Virus record (IMG/VR): IMGVR_UViG_3300044643_002965
Location: 1 to 64,000 of that record
DNA length: 64,000 nucleotides
Reading direction: 5' to 3' (one strand)
Source: a virus
Each line of letters starts with the position of its first letter. The stretch's first letter is position 1. Positions 17,048 through 25,018 of this stretch are shown here, piece after piece. A program made the position numbers and the translations under genes. The notes under the pieces are model-generated. The model was given only the letters and a program-made list of their open reading frames with translations, was not told the origin of the DNA and made no database searches.

Positions 17048-17487
17048 TCTGTTTTTCCACGGTCTTTTACTTGAAGATAAAAACTATAGCTGTTTCTATT
17101 TCCTTTGGCAAAACTCTTTGGTGACTGTCTATATGAAACAACTAACTTTTCATTTGGGTTTTCAAAAGTTAAAAAGTCTTTTAGTCTTGATAAAACGCTC
17201 GTTATAAATTCTTTACTACCAGTAATTCTTATGCCATCTTCCTGAATTGTTGTTCCTTTGTGATCGGAAGGTATTGGTTTTAATGAGAGTGGCAAATTAC
17301 CAGCAATACTTTTCCAAAATCTTACAATTTCATCCTTTCCAGCCTTCCAAGGTTTTATTTTTGGCATTAAAGGCAAGGCTTTTTTAGTATCTGCTTCTGG
17401 ACTTACAGGTTCAACATTTTGTGGAACAGTTTGTTGTGTTGGCAAAACTTCTTCTGATATTTTTAGCCATTCATTGTAGTTTATCAT
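17044..17487 (-). CDS. Putative internal head protein, 147 aa
   Basis: Begins MINYNEWLKISEEVLP, fitting the T4 internal-protein pattern, with ISE at residues 10-12 as a candidate prohead-protease site (consensus [I/L]-x-E). A Pro/Gln/Glu-rich linker (residues 14-40) leads to an unrecognised ~100-residue domain (PWKAGKDEIVRFWKSIAG... to a beta-rich, Ser/Tyr-containing end). Preceded by an AATAAATA octamer six bases before the ATG. Diverges from the 17520 gene. Confidence 0.6.
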   Translation of the reverse strand: MINYNEWLKISEEVLPTQQTVPQNVEPVSPEADTKKALPLMPKIKPWKAGKDEIVRFWKSIAGNLPLSLKPIPSDHKGTTIQEDGIRITGSKEFITSVLSRLKDFLTFENPNEKLVVSYRQSPKSFAKGNRNSYSFYLQVKDRGKTD

Positions 17488-17493
17488 ATAAAT

Positions 17494-17515
17494 TATTTAT
17501 TGTTAAACATAAATA
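17494..17515. promoter_or_regulatory. Divergent late-type promoter pair
   Basis: AATAAATA on the minus strand (17501-17494) and CATAAATA on the plus strand (17508-17515) serve the two flanking genes. The minus ATG is six bases and the plus GTG four bases beyond the octamers, leaving no room for a ribosome binding site. Same design as at 14015-14030. Confidence 0.55.
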
Positions 17516-17519
17516 AAAT

Positions 17520-17843
17520 GTGATTACATTTAGAGAATTTATTCAACATGCGATATTAGAAGCGGATGCCGCTGGTGCTGCACCAGCGGGCGGAGCCGCA
17601 GGGTCTTCTCCTTCTGCCGGTGGCGCAGCACCAGTTGGTGGTGACTTAGGTGGTTTAGGTGGTGCTGGTGCTGCCCCGGCAGGAGGCGATATTGGAGGCG
17701 CAGGCGGCGGTGCCGATTTAGGCGGAGGCCTTGGAGGCGGATTGGGAGGAGCTACAGCATCTGTTCCAGCACCCAAAATAAAAGTTTTTAATGTGTGGCA
17801 AATGTTAAAAGATGAAAAAGACGAAGCTGAAGGAAAAAAATAA
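17520..17843 (+). CDS. Gly/Ala-rich putative internal head protein, 107 aa
   Basis: Starts with GTG: MITFREFIQHAILEADAAGA is nearly the T4 IPIII pattern (MKTYQEFIAEAS), and AILE-A at residues 11-15 is a textbook-like prohead-protease site. The middle is low complexity, almost only Gly, Ala, Pro and Asp, and the C-terminus is a short helix with a Lys/Glu end (NVWQMLKDEKDEAEGKK). The GTG is chosen because the ATG two bases earlier runs straight into TGA. An antisense Pro-rich frame is a shadow of this composition. Confidence 0.65.
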   Translation: MITFREFIQHAILEADAAGAAPAGGAAGSSPSAGGAAPVGGDLGGLGGAGAAPAGGDIGGAGGGADLGGGLGGGLGGATASVPAPKIKVFNVWQMLKDEKDEAEGKK

Positions 17844-17879
17844 CCTGAAAAAGAAGTCTAAGCCATCCTGAATATCTAG

Positions 17880-17907
17880 TTGTTTCTTTTTGCCGAAACC
17901 CTATAAT
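17880..17907 (+). promoter_or_regulatory. sigma70-like promoter of the gp47 gene
   Basis: TTGTTT (17880-17885), 16-base spacer, perfect TATAAT (17902-17907). The expected transcript start falls around 17914, so the second ATG at 17915, not the first at 17909, would be used, on an almost leaderless message. Confidence 0.45.
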
Positions 17908-17914
17908 CATGGGC

Positions 17915-18997
17915 ATGGCACGAATACTATTATTTTCTGATATCCATGTCCATCCTCACAAGAGGAAGGCTGAACGCTTGCATGATTGTTTGAAAGCACT
18001 TGATTGGGTGTTTTCAGTTGCAGTCAAGGAGCAAGTCGATGCCGTACTCTTCGGTGGAGATCTTTTGCATGAACGGCAAAAGATTGATTCTCTTACCTAC
18101 ACAGAAGTATTCAAGATTCTTGAATCCCATAGCAATCACAAGTTTAAAACTTGGCTTTTGCTTGGTAATCATGATATGTGGTTTTCCAACAATTGGAATG
18201 TTAACAGCATCTATCCATTTGGAGCACTTAATAATTTTGAAACAGTTACAGAAACAAAAGAATTAAAAATATGTGATTCTGTGTGGCACTTCATTCCATA
18301 TACACACAATCCTTTGGAAGAGCTTGAAAAACTTCCAAGAAACAATGTTGCAAATATATATTTGCTTGGGCACCTATCAATTGATGGGGCCAAATTAAAT
18401 AGCGCAGGTTCTATCGCAGACGTAAGTGTAGAACATGATGGCGACATGATAAAAATGGATAGGAAGGCATTTAAAGAATATAAACACGCCTTCTTTGGAC
18501 ACTATCATGGTGCACAAAAATTATCTTCCAATATGGAATATATTGGCAGCCCTCTTCAGCTTTCTTTTGGAGAAGCTGGAGAAGAAAAACATGTAATAAT
18601 CTTGGATACTTCCAACAATACTAAAGTTTATATAAAAAATGACTTTAGCCCAAAGCATCATTATATCAATCAAAGTGAATTACACAAGTTTACCAAGCAA
18701 GAGCTTGAAAGGTCTTTTGTTACTTTAATAGCAGACGTAGATGTTGGCAGTTTGGACAAAAAAGAAATAGAAAGCAAGATTGAAGAACTTGGAATTGATA
18801 CTGTTAAAGTACGACAAAAACCAAGAGAAATAAACGAACATGTTCTTGATGATGCAAAAGCAATATTATCTGATGAAGATAAACTTATAGAAAGGTATGT
18901 TCAACAAGTCAATCCAGAAGGCCTTGATAGGAATATTCTTGTTAGTCTAGGCCAATCAATAACTCAATACGAAGGATCGAACAATGAAAAAGATTAA
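17915..18997 (+). CDS. 47: gp47, SbcD/Mre11-like nuclease subunit
   Basis: The ~360-aa protein is the phosphoesterase partner of gp46 in DNA-end resection. Metallophosphatase motifs are in order: DIHVHPH (residues 9-15), GGDLLHER (about 46-53), LLGNHDMW (about 78-85), a later LLGHLS and GHYHG (about 190). The C-terminal part is the variable capping domain. I prefer ATG 17915 (MARILLF) over 17909 because of the promoter position; neither has a strong ribosome binding site. The stop overlaps the start of gp46 by 14 bases. Confidence 0.9.
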   Translation: MARILLFSDIHVHPHKRKAERLHDCLKALDWVFSVAVKEQVDAVLFGGDLLHERQKIDSLTYTEVFKILESHSNHKFKTWLLLGNHDMWFSNNWNVNSIYPFGALNNFETVTETKELKICDSVWHFIPYTHNPLEELEKLPRNNVANIYLLGHLSIDGAKLNSAGSIADVSVEHDGDMIKMDRKAFKEYKHAFFGHYHGAQKLSSNMEYIGSPLQLSFGEAGEEKHVIILDTSNNTKVYIKNDFSPKHHYINQSELHKFTKQELERSFVTLIADVDVGSLDKKEIESKIEELGIDTVKVRQKPREINEHVLDDAKAILSDEDKLIERYVQQVNPEGLDRNILVSLGQSITQYEGSNNEKD

Positions 18998-20996
18998 TTT
19001 TAAGAAGCTTACTGCAAAGAATTTTTTTTGCTATGGCAAGGATGGCATTTGTGTAAATTTTTCCAACTATGGAAATGTAGTTGTAATCAAAGGAAAAAAT
19101 CTAGATGTATCTCCAGATGAAAATGATGAAAAACACAGCAGTAACGGTGTTGGAAAATCAAGTATTATAGATGCTATTGTTTATGGATTGTTTGGAAAAA
19201 CCGTAAAAAATCCATCTAAGATTAAACAATCTGATGTAATTAACAATCAAGTTGGCAAAAACTTGGAAGTAGAAGTTGCATGGGATGATTACAGAGTTTT
19301 AAGAACAAGAAAACCAGATTCTTTGCGTCTTTGGAAAAGTTCAAACGGAGTGTGGGATGATACCACAGAAATAACACTCGGAGGAATGCCAGCAACGCAG
19401 AAAGAAATAGAAAATATACTTGGTCTTAATTATGAAACATTTATAAATATCGTTGTTTTTACAGATGATTCCACATCTTCATTTCTCGAATGTGATGCTG
19501 CCAACAAGAGGCAGATTGTTGAGAATTTGCTATCTCTTGAGAAGTACAGAAACTACAATGAAAATGCAAAAAAGATGTACAAAGAACATAAAGAAAAAAT
19601 AAAGTTCCAAGAAAAAGAATGTTCTTTCTCAGAAAGAAAAGTAGAAGAAGAAAATAAAAATGTTCAAAGTTTGGAGATTTCTAAAAAGAATTGGGTGAAA
19701 CAAAAAGAAGATGATATCAAAAAATTAAATGATTCTGTTTGTGTGCTAGAAACAGAAATAAAGAAACTTATTGAATCAGACAATGGTCTGGCTCAATATG
19801 AGTCAGAACAAGCAAAAATTCCTGACTTGGAAAACAAGATTCAGGAACAAATAGTTCTTTTAGAAAAAATAGAAAAGAAAATGGAAGAAATATATTCCAA
19901 GTTTGAAGATGAAAAAAAAATAAAATCAAGTTTGGATTCTGAATTGCTGACTTTTAATCAAAAGCAAACATATTTGAAAAACAAACAATCAGAGATAGCT
20001 CTTTCTATAAAAAAGCTCAACTCTTTAGAACCCGGAGTTAAGTGCGGTCATTGTCACTCGACAATTGATACTAGCAATTATCAGCAAACTATAGATTCAC
20101 ACAAAAAAGAGCAACAAGAGATTTTGGCATCAATTGAAGAAGTTGATATTTTTGTAAAAGATAAAGTTGTTGAAATTAAAGTAAAAAACGATGCAATGAC
20201 GGTCTTGTCAGATAATCATAAAAAATTGAAAGCAGGTTTGGCAAAAACACAGCAAGAAAAAGCAGTGAATTCCAATCAGATTGATGCCATTCGTAAAATG
20301 AAAAGGCCAGAGTCTGAAACAAAGCTGGCCGCACTTAATAGTCGCAAGGAAACTATAGTCGAGCAAATTAAGGAAAAAGAATTAGAAATGGCAGGGAGCA
20401 ATCCTTACGAGGATTTGCTTCAGTCATCTATTGAAAAGTATAAAAATACCTGTGAAGATCTTGGACAAAAGAAAAAAGATTACAGCAATCTTGTAAGTAT
20501 GAATGGTTATTTTGATTTTTGGATTGAAGCTTTTGGAGATTCTGGAATAAGAAAATATGTTATTGATGAAATAGTTCCTGCTTTGAATGAAAATATAAAT
20601 TACTGGATGCATTTCCTTATTGAAGGAAATATGAAAATACATTTTAACAATGAGTTTGAAGAGACAATAACAAAGTCTCCAAAATTTGAGAAAGATATAA
20701 AATATTATGCGTTGAGTAGCGGCCAAAAAGGCAGAATCAACTTGGCGCTTTCTCAAGCTTTTGCCCACATTATGTCTCTCAATTCTGGAAGAATCCCTAG
20801 CTTAGTATTTTTAGATGAAGTTACATCAAACATAGATGTTCAAGGTGTAAATGGAATCATTAATATGATTCAAGAACTTGCAAAAGACAAACAAGTATGG
20901 CTTGTTACTCACCACGATGACCTTCTTGATGCTTTGGCAGGATGTGATACAGTTAATTTAGTTTTAAAAGATGGAACAACAAAAATGGAAAACTAA
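18984..20996 (+). CDS. 46: gp46, SbcC/Rad50-like ATPase subunit
   Basis: The 670-aa protein has an ABC-type head split by a long coiled coil. Walker A is NGVGKSS (54-60); the coiled coil carries the zinc hook GVKCGHCHSTID about the middle (CxxC with Gly-His between); the signature LSSGQKGRINLALS and Walker B VFLDEVTSNID are near the C-terminus, with a final His switch in LVTHHD. With gp47 it processes DNA ends for UvsX-driven recombination. ATG follows GAAGGATCG inside the gp47 gene. Confidence 0.93.
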   Translation: MKKINFKKLTAKNFFCYGKDGICVNFSNYGNVVVIKGKNLDVSPDENDEKHSSNGVGKSSIIDAIVYGLFGKTVKNPSKIKQSDVINNQVGKNLEVEVAWDDYRVLRTRKPDSLRLWKSSNGVWDDTTEITLGGMPATQKEIENILGLNYETFINIVVFTDDSTSSFLECDAANKRQIVENLLSLEKYRNYNENAKKMYKEHKEKIKFQEKECSFSERKVEEENKNVQSLEISKKNWVKQKEDDIKKLNDSVCVLETEIKKLIESDNGLAQYESEQAKIPDLENKIQEQIVLLEKIEKKMEEIYSKFEDEKKIKSSLDSELLTFNQKQTYLKNKQSEIALSIKKLNSLEPGVKCGHCHSTIDTSNYQQTIDSHKKEQQEILASIEEVDIFVKDKVVEIKVKNDAMTVLSDNHKKLKAGLAKTQQEKAVNSNQIDAIRKMKRPESETKLAALNSRKETIVEQIKEKELEMAGSNPYEDLLQSSIEKYKNTCEDLGQKKKDYSNLVSMNGYFDFWIEAFGDSGIRKYVIDEIVPALNENINYWMHFLIEGNMKIHFNNEFEETITKSPKFEKDIKYYALSSGQKGRINLALSQAFAHIMSLNSGRIPSLVFLDEVTSNIDVQGVNGIINMIQELAKDKQVWLVTHHDDLLDALAGCDTVNLVLKDGTTKMEN

Positions 20997-21003
20997 ATTT
21001 CGT

Positions 21004-21032
21004 TTGAATGGAAAAATTTTTTGGAGTATAAT
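21004..21032 (+). promoter_or_regulatory. sigma70-type promoter of nrdB-nrdA
   Basis: TTGAAT (21004-21009), a 17-base spacer and TATAAT (21027-21032) give a close match to the host consensus. The transcript would start near 21039 and give a ~48-base leader with a small hairpin AGTCCCAAGACT before nrdB. Confidence 0.6.
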
Positions 21033-21086
21033 TTTAGTCCCAAGACTAGATATCTATCCCAGAAAATTTTGCCATTCGGAGGAATA

Positions 21087-22073
21087 ATGTCTTCTAAAAG
21101 AAATATATTTGAAAAAAGAGTAGCTTTCAAACCTTTTGAATACCCAGAAGTTACAGAATACAAAAACGCAATATCTCATAGCTATTGGCTTGTTAGCGAA
21201 TGGAACTTTATAGGTGATATTCAAGATTTCAATGTAAAATTAAACGATGTAGAAAAAAGCATTCTCAAGAATGCAATGCTTGCAATTTCCCAAATTGAAA
21301 TAAGCGTTAAGAAATTCTGGACTAAACTTGGCGAAAGGTTTCCAAAAGCTGAATTCGATCAAGTTGGTGTAACATTTGGTGAATCAGAAGTAAGGCATTC
21401 AGATGCATATTCTCATCTCCTAGAAGTTCTAGGAATGAATAATGAATTTGATCAACTATTACAAAATCCTGTTATTCAAGGTAGAGTTGATTACTTGACA
21501 AAATATTTGAAAGGCGCTTCTGATAATAGCGATGAAAATTATACTTTAACTTTAACTTTGTTTAGCATATTCATAGAAAATGTTAGTCTATTCTCTCAGT
21601 TTTTAGTTATAAAATCTTTTAACAAGTATATGAATTGTTTAAAAGATATTGATAATGTTGTTCAAGCGACTCAAAAAGAAGAGCAGATACATGCTCTTCT
21701 TGGTGTTTATTTAATAAAGACTATTCAAAAAGAATTTCCCGATTGGTTCAATGAAGACTTTTATAACAAACTGTATAGAGCTTGCAAAAAGGCATATGAA
21801 GCCGAAGCGAAAATTATTGATTGGATTTTCGAAGCTGGAGAACTTTCTTTCTTGTCAAAAGAAAATGTAAAAGAATATATCAAGCAAAGGTTTAATGAAA
21901 GCCTTGAAATGGTAGGAGGCAAAAAGGTTTTTGATGTTGATCCAGATAAGGTATCTGAGTTAAAATGGTTTGAAGATGAAATACATGCCGAAGTGAACAC
22001 AGACTTCTTCCATAAGAAGCCTGTGACATATTCCAAAAATGTAAAGCCAACAACAGCAGAGGACTTATTCTAA
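21087..22073 (+). CDS. nrdB: Ribonucleotide reductase beta subunit (NrdB)
   Basis: The 328-aa protein carries the di-iron/tyrosyl radical centre. Ligand motifs seen: SEWNFIGDIQDF near residue 35, GESEVRHSDAYSHLLE near 100-115 (E and H ligands), and EEQIHALLG near 200 (E..H). The C-terminal tail ends in an acidic/hydrophobic stretch (TTAEDLF) as expected for docking to NrdA. The start at 21087 follows CGGAGGAATA; the frame is open further back but without a site and across the promoter. The TAA overlaps the nrdA ATG by one base. Confidence 0.92.
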   Translation: MSSKRNIFEKRVAFKPFEYPEVTEYKNAISHSYWLVSEWNFIGDIQDFNVKLNDVEKSILKNAMLAISQIEISVKKFWTKLGERFPKAEFDQVGVTFGESEVRHSDAYSHLLEVLGMNNEFDQLLQNPVIQGRVDYLTKYLKGASDNSDENYTLTLTLFSIFIENVSLFSQFLVIKSFNKYMNCLKDIDNVVQATQKEEQIHALLGVYLIKTIQKEFPDWFNEDFYNKLYRACKKAYEAEAKIIDWIFEAGELSFLSKENVKEYIKQRFNESLEMVGGKKVFDVDPDKVSELKWFEDEIHAEVNTDFFHKKPVTYSKNVKPTTAEDLF

Positions 22074-24664
22074 TGAACAGCAACTACAGATGGCTTACTG
22101 AAATGTCTCAAGTGTTCCTTGAGAGAGACTATTTGGTCGATGGTCAAACTGTCGATCAAAGAGTTGATGAGATTTGTAATACTGCCGAAAAGCTGCTTAA
22201 CAAACCGGGATTTGCTGCCAAGTTTAAAGAAAACTTTCAAAAGGGTTGGTACAGCCTATCAACTCCTATTTGGACAAACTTTGGCAATGAAAGAGGATTG
22301 CCCATTAGTTGCTTTGGCAGCACTATAGGTGATTCTATGGAATCTATTGCATATACTTGGGCAGAAGTAGCAATGATGACCAAATATGGTGGAGGAACCT
22401 CTGCTACATTTGGAAACTTAAGACCTAGAGGAGCATCTATCAGAAACAACGGAGAAAGCTCTGGTGCTGTTCACTTTATGCAAGCGTTTGAAAACCTAAT
22501 TCAAATTGTTAGCCAAGGCAGTTGTTATATAGAAGGAACTGAAGTATTAACAAATAATGGATTTAAAGATTTTAGAGAAGTTTTGCCAACTGATAAATTG
22601 GCGCAGCTTGACGAATTTAATAATGTTTCATTTACTGAAAAATATGAAATGGTTGTAAATGATTTTGAAGGAAATTTAATTTGTCTTTCTGGCAAAAAGA
22701 CTGAAAATTCTGTTTCCATCAAGGTGACTCCTAACCATCGCATGGTTATTTGCCGCAGAAAAATGCAAGACAGGGAGCGTTATTGGCCATCCAATACTGA
22801 AATTGTAGAAGCACAGGATTTAAATCTCCATAGAGACAATAGAATTCCATTAGCTGGTTGGGCTGGCAAAGGAGATGGTCTAAGCAATTTTGATAGACTT
22901 AGGATTGCATATCAAGCGGATGGAAGAAAAGATGACGCAAATAGAAAAATTCGTTTTCATTTTGCTAAAGAAAGAAAGGTTCAACGCTTAGAAAAAATCC
23001 TAAACGATATTGGAATTAAATACGAAAAGAAAACCAATCCAGATAAAACAATTAGTATTAATTTTGAATATGAAGAATCTGTCAAAAAGAAAACATTTTC
23101 TGAATGGGTAAGAATTGAAGAAATAAATGGAATTTGGGCTCAAGAATTTATTGAGGAACTATCTTGTTGGGATGGAAGTGTATCTCATGGAGGATGCATT
23201 ACATATTCAAGCATAGATAAAACAAATATAGATATTGTTCAAGCAATTGCTGCATTGGCTGATTTAAAAACCAGAGTTAGAATTCGCCCTGCCTACGGCA
23301 ACAGGCGTGATTTGCATTGTATAAATATAAGCGAAAACTCCTACAGAGGGGGCGAGTCAATTAATAAAACTGAAGAATATTACAAAGGAAAAGTTTATTG
23401 TGCTATAGTACCAGAGGGTAGGCTTTTAGTTAGATATCAAGACAGAGTGATGGTGTGTGGAAACACTCGTCGTGGTAACTTCGCTGCTTATCTTCCTATT
23501 GACCATGCCGACATTATGGAATTCCTTCAGATAAGAACTGAAGGATTCCCAATTCAAGATCTTTCATTCGGAGTCTGTGTTCCAGACTATTGGATGGAAG
23601 AAATGATTAATGGAGATGCAGACAAAAGAAAGGTGTGGGCTAAAGTTCTCGAAATGAGAGCCAACTTTGGCTATCCATATATTTCATTTATTGACAATGC
23701 AAATAATAATACAGCAGATTGCTATAAAGATAAAGAATTAAAAATTACACATAGCAATCTATGTCAGGAAATTTTTTTGCCAGACAATGAATACGAATCA
23801 TTTGTCTGTGATTTAAGTAGTATGAATATTCTTTATTATGATGAATGGAAAGACACAGATGCCGTAGAGCTTCTTGTCTATCTTCTTGATGCTGTGATGA
23901 CAGAATTCATTGAAAAAGCCAAGAAGATTAAGTTTATGGAAAGGGCTGTTAAATTTGCCGAAAGGCATCGTGCTCTTGGTGTTGGCTGGCTTGGCTGGCA
24001 TAGCTACTTACAAAGCAAGATGATTCCTTGGGAGAGTATGGAAGCCAAGTTCCATAATACTCAAATTGCAAAAAACATCAAGGAAGCTGCATATAAAGCC
24101 AGTGCAAAGCTAGCAGAAGAATATGGTGAGCCAGAAGTATGCAAAGGATATGGCAGAAGAAACACTACTCTTCTTGCTATAGCCCCTACAAAATCTTCGG
24201 CGTTTATTTTAGGACAGGTTTCCGAAGGTATTGAACCTCATAGAACCAACTATTACATTAAGGATCTGCAAAAGGGTAAATTTACAATCAAGAATGCAGA
24301 GCTTGAGAAGCTTTTGAAAGCGAAGGGACATGATACTGAAGAAGTATGGAAGAGCATTCTTATGAATGGCGGAAGCGTCCAGCATTTGGAATGTCTTACC
24401 GAAGAAGAGAAGAATGTATTCAAAACTTTTGCCGAAATTAGTCCTAAAGAGATTATGATTCAGGCAGCACAAAGACAGAAGTATATTGATCAAGGTCAAA
24501 GTCTTAACCTTATGATTCATCCTTCTGTTCCTACTAAAGATGTTAATGCTTTGATTATTGAAGGCTGGAAAATGGGCATCAAGGGTCTTTATTACCAGAT
24601 ATCCGTTAATGCCGCCCAGGCTTTTTCAAGATCAATTCTGACTTGTACAAGTTGCGAGAGCTAA
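22073..24664 (+). CDS. nrdA: Ribonucleotide reductase alpha subunit (NrdA) with intein
   Basis: The 863-aa precursor is a 549-aa reductase interrupted by an intein (residues 151-464). The reductase part has the catalytic Cys in GLPISCFGS (residue 80), the radical-site motif SNLCQEI with a nearby DLSSMN, APTKSSAFILGQVSEGIEP in the substrate/phosphate-binding barrel, and the C-terminal redox pair TCTSCES. It lacks an N-terminal ATP-cone, so the usual dATP shut-off is probably missing. The intein sits at a conserved loop, before TRRGNFA. After splicing NrdA would pair with NrdB from the preceding gene. Confidence 0.93.
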   Translation: MNSNYRWLTEMSQVFLERDYLVDGQTVDQRVDEICNTAEKLLNKPGFAAKFKENFQKGWYSLSTPIWTNFGNERGLPISCFGSTIGDSMESIAYTWAEVAMMTKYGGGTSATFGNLRPRGASIRNNGESSGAVHFMQAFENLIQIVSQGSCYIEGTEVLTNNGFKDFREVLPTDKLAQLDEFNNVSFTEKYEMVVNDFEGNLICLSGKKTENSVSIKVTPNHRMVICRRKMQDRERYWPSNTEIVEAQDLNLHRDNRIPLAGWAGKGDGLSNFDRLRIAYQADGRKDDANRKIRFHFAKERKVQRLEKILNDIGIKYEKKTNPDKTISINFEYEESVKKKTFSEWVRIEEINGIWAQEFIEELSCWDGSVSHGGCITYSSIDKTNIDIVQAIAALADLKTRVRIRPAYGNRRDLHCINISENSYRGGESINKTEEYYKGKVYCAIVPEGRLLVRYQDRVMVCGNTRRGNFAAYLPIDHADIMEFLQIRTEGFPIQDLSFGVCVPDYWMEEMINGDADKRKVWAKVLEMRANFGYPYISFIDNANNNTADCYKDKELKITHSNLCQEIFLPDNEYESFVCDLSSMNILYYDEWKDTDAVELLVYLLDAVMTEFIEKAKKIKFMERAVKFAERHRALGVGWLGWHSYLQSKMIPWESMEAKFHNTQIAKNIKEAAYKASAKLAEEYGEPEVCKGYGRRNTTLLAIAPTKSSAFILGQVSEGIEPHRTNYYIKDLQKGKFTIKNAELEKLLKAKGHDTEEVWKSILMNGGSVQHLECLTEEEKNVFKTFAEISPKEIMIQAAQRQKYIDQGQSLNLMIHPSVPTKDVNALIIEGWKMGIKGLYYQISVNAAQAFSRSILTCTSCES
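22523..23464 (+). mobile_element. Intein in NrdA, LAGLIDADG type
   Basis: A 314-aa intein from Cys151 to Asn464. Block A is CYIEGTEVLTNNGF, block B SIKVTPNHRMVI (the T..H), and the C-terminal blocks are VYCAIVPEGRLLVRYQ and VMVCGN followed by Thr. The residue before the terminal Asn is Gly instead of the common His, a known but less efficient variant. The middle holds two motifs like those of LAGLIDADG endonucleases, LRIAYQADGR and FIEELSCWDGS, both with their Asp, so homing activity may be intact. Confidence 0.88.
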
Positions 24665-24665
24665 T

Positions 24666-24920
24666 ATGGAAAAGCGGAAACAATTAGATATGGTTTTAAT
24701 AAAGTTGGATTCAGATTTTCAGCCTTGGGGCAAAAGGTCTAGAGAAGAAGACTATGGTCCTGATTGCTCTTGTAATTGCAAACACTTTTTGAAATTGCAA
24801 GGTGATTTGGGTAAAGATTGGGGCGTTTGCAAAAACAGACATAGTCCAAGAAGAGGTCTTTTGACATTCGAGGATCAAGGTTGTAAGTTTTTTGAAGAAA
24901 CAGACGATTTTAGCGTTTGA
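24666..24920 (+). CDS. Small Cys-rich protein, 84 aa
   Basis: Follows nrdA by one base gap. It has CSCNCKHF at 34-41, then GVCKNRHSPRRGLLTFEDQGCKFFE, four or five Cys placed as in a small family of bacterial proteins of unknown role; a metal site is likely. Being tied to nrdA it might serve ribonucleotide reductase (for instance in redox or metal supply), which is inference. A strong terminator follows. Confidence 0.65.
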   Translation: MEKRKQLDMVLIKLDSDFQPWGKRSREEDYGPDCSCNCKHFLKLQGDLGKDWGVCKNRHSPRRGLLTFEDQGCKFFEETDDFSV

Positions 24921-24953
24921 TTTTTTTTAAAATAAAACAAACTAATTTAAATT

Positions 24954-24988
24954 AAGCGGAAGCTATTGAATGGCTTCCGCTTTTTTTG
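24954..24988 (+). terminator. Intrinsic terminator after the nrd genes
   Basis: AAGCGGAAGC, loop TATTGAATG, GCTTCCGCTT and then a run of T: a strong rho-independent terminator ending the nrdB-nrdA-84 aa unit, just before pyrG. Confidence 0.9.
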
Positions 24989-25018
24989 TATTTTATGGTA
25001 TCACTCAAGGATTAATAA

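Noticed and set aside
17543-17776. Antisense Pro/Ala-rich frame opposite the Gly-rich protein
   Set aside because: Mirror of GGC/GCC-rich codons; no ribosome binding site; the plus-strand gene has a matching tag and promoter.
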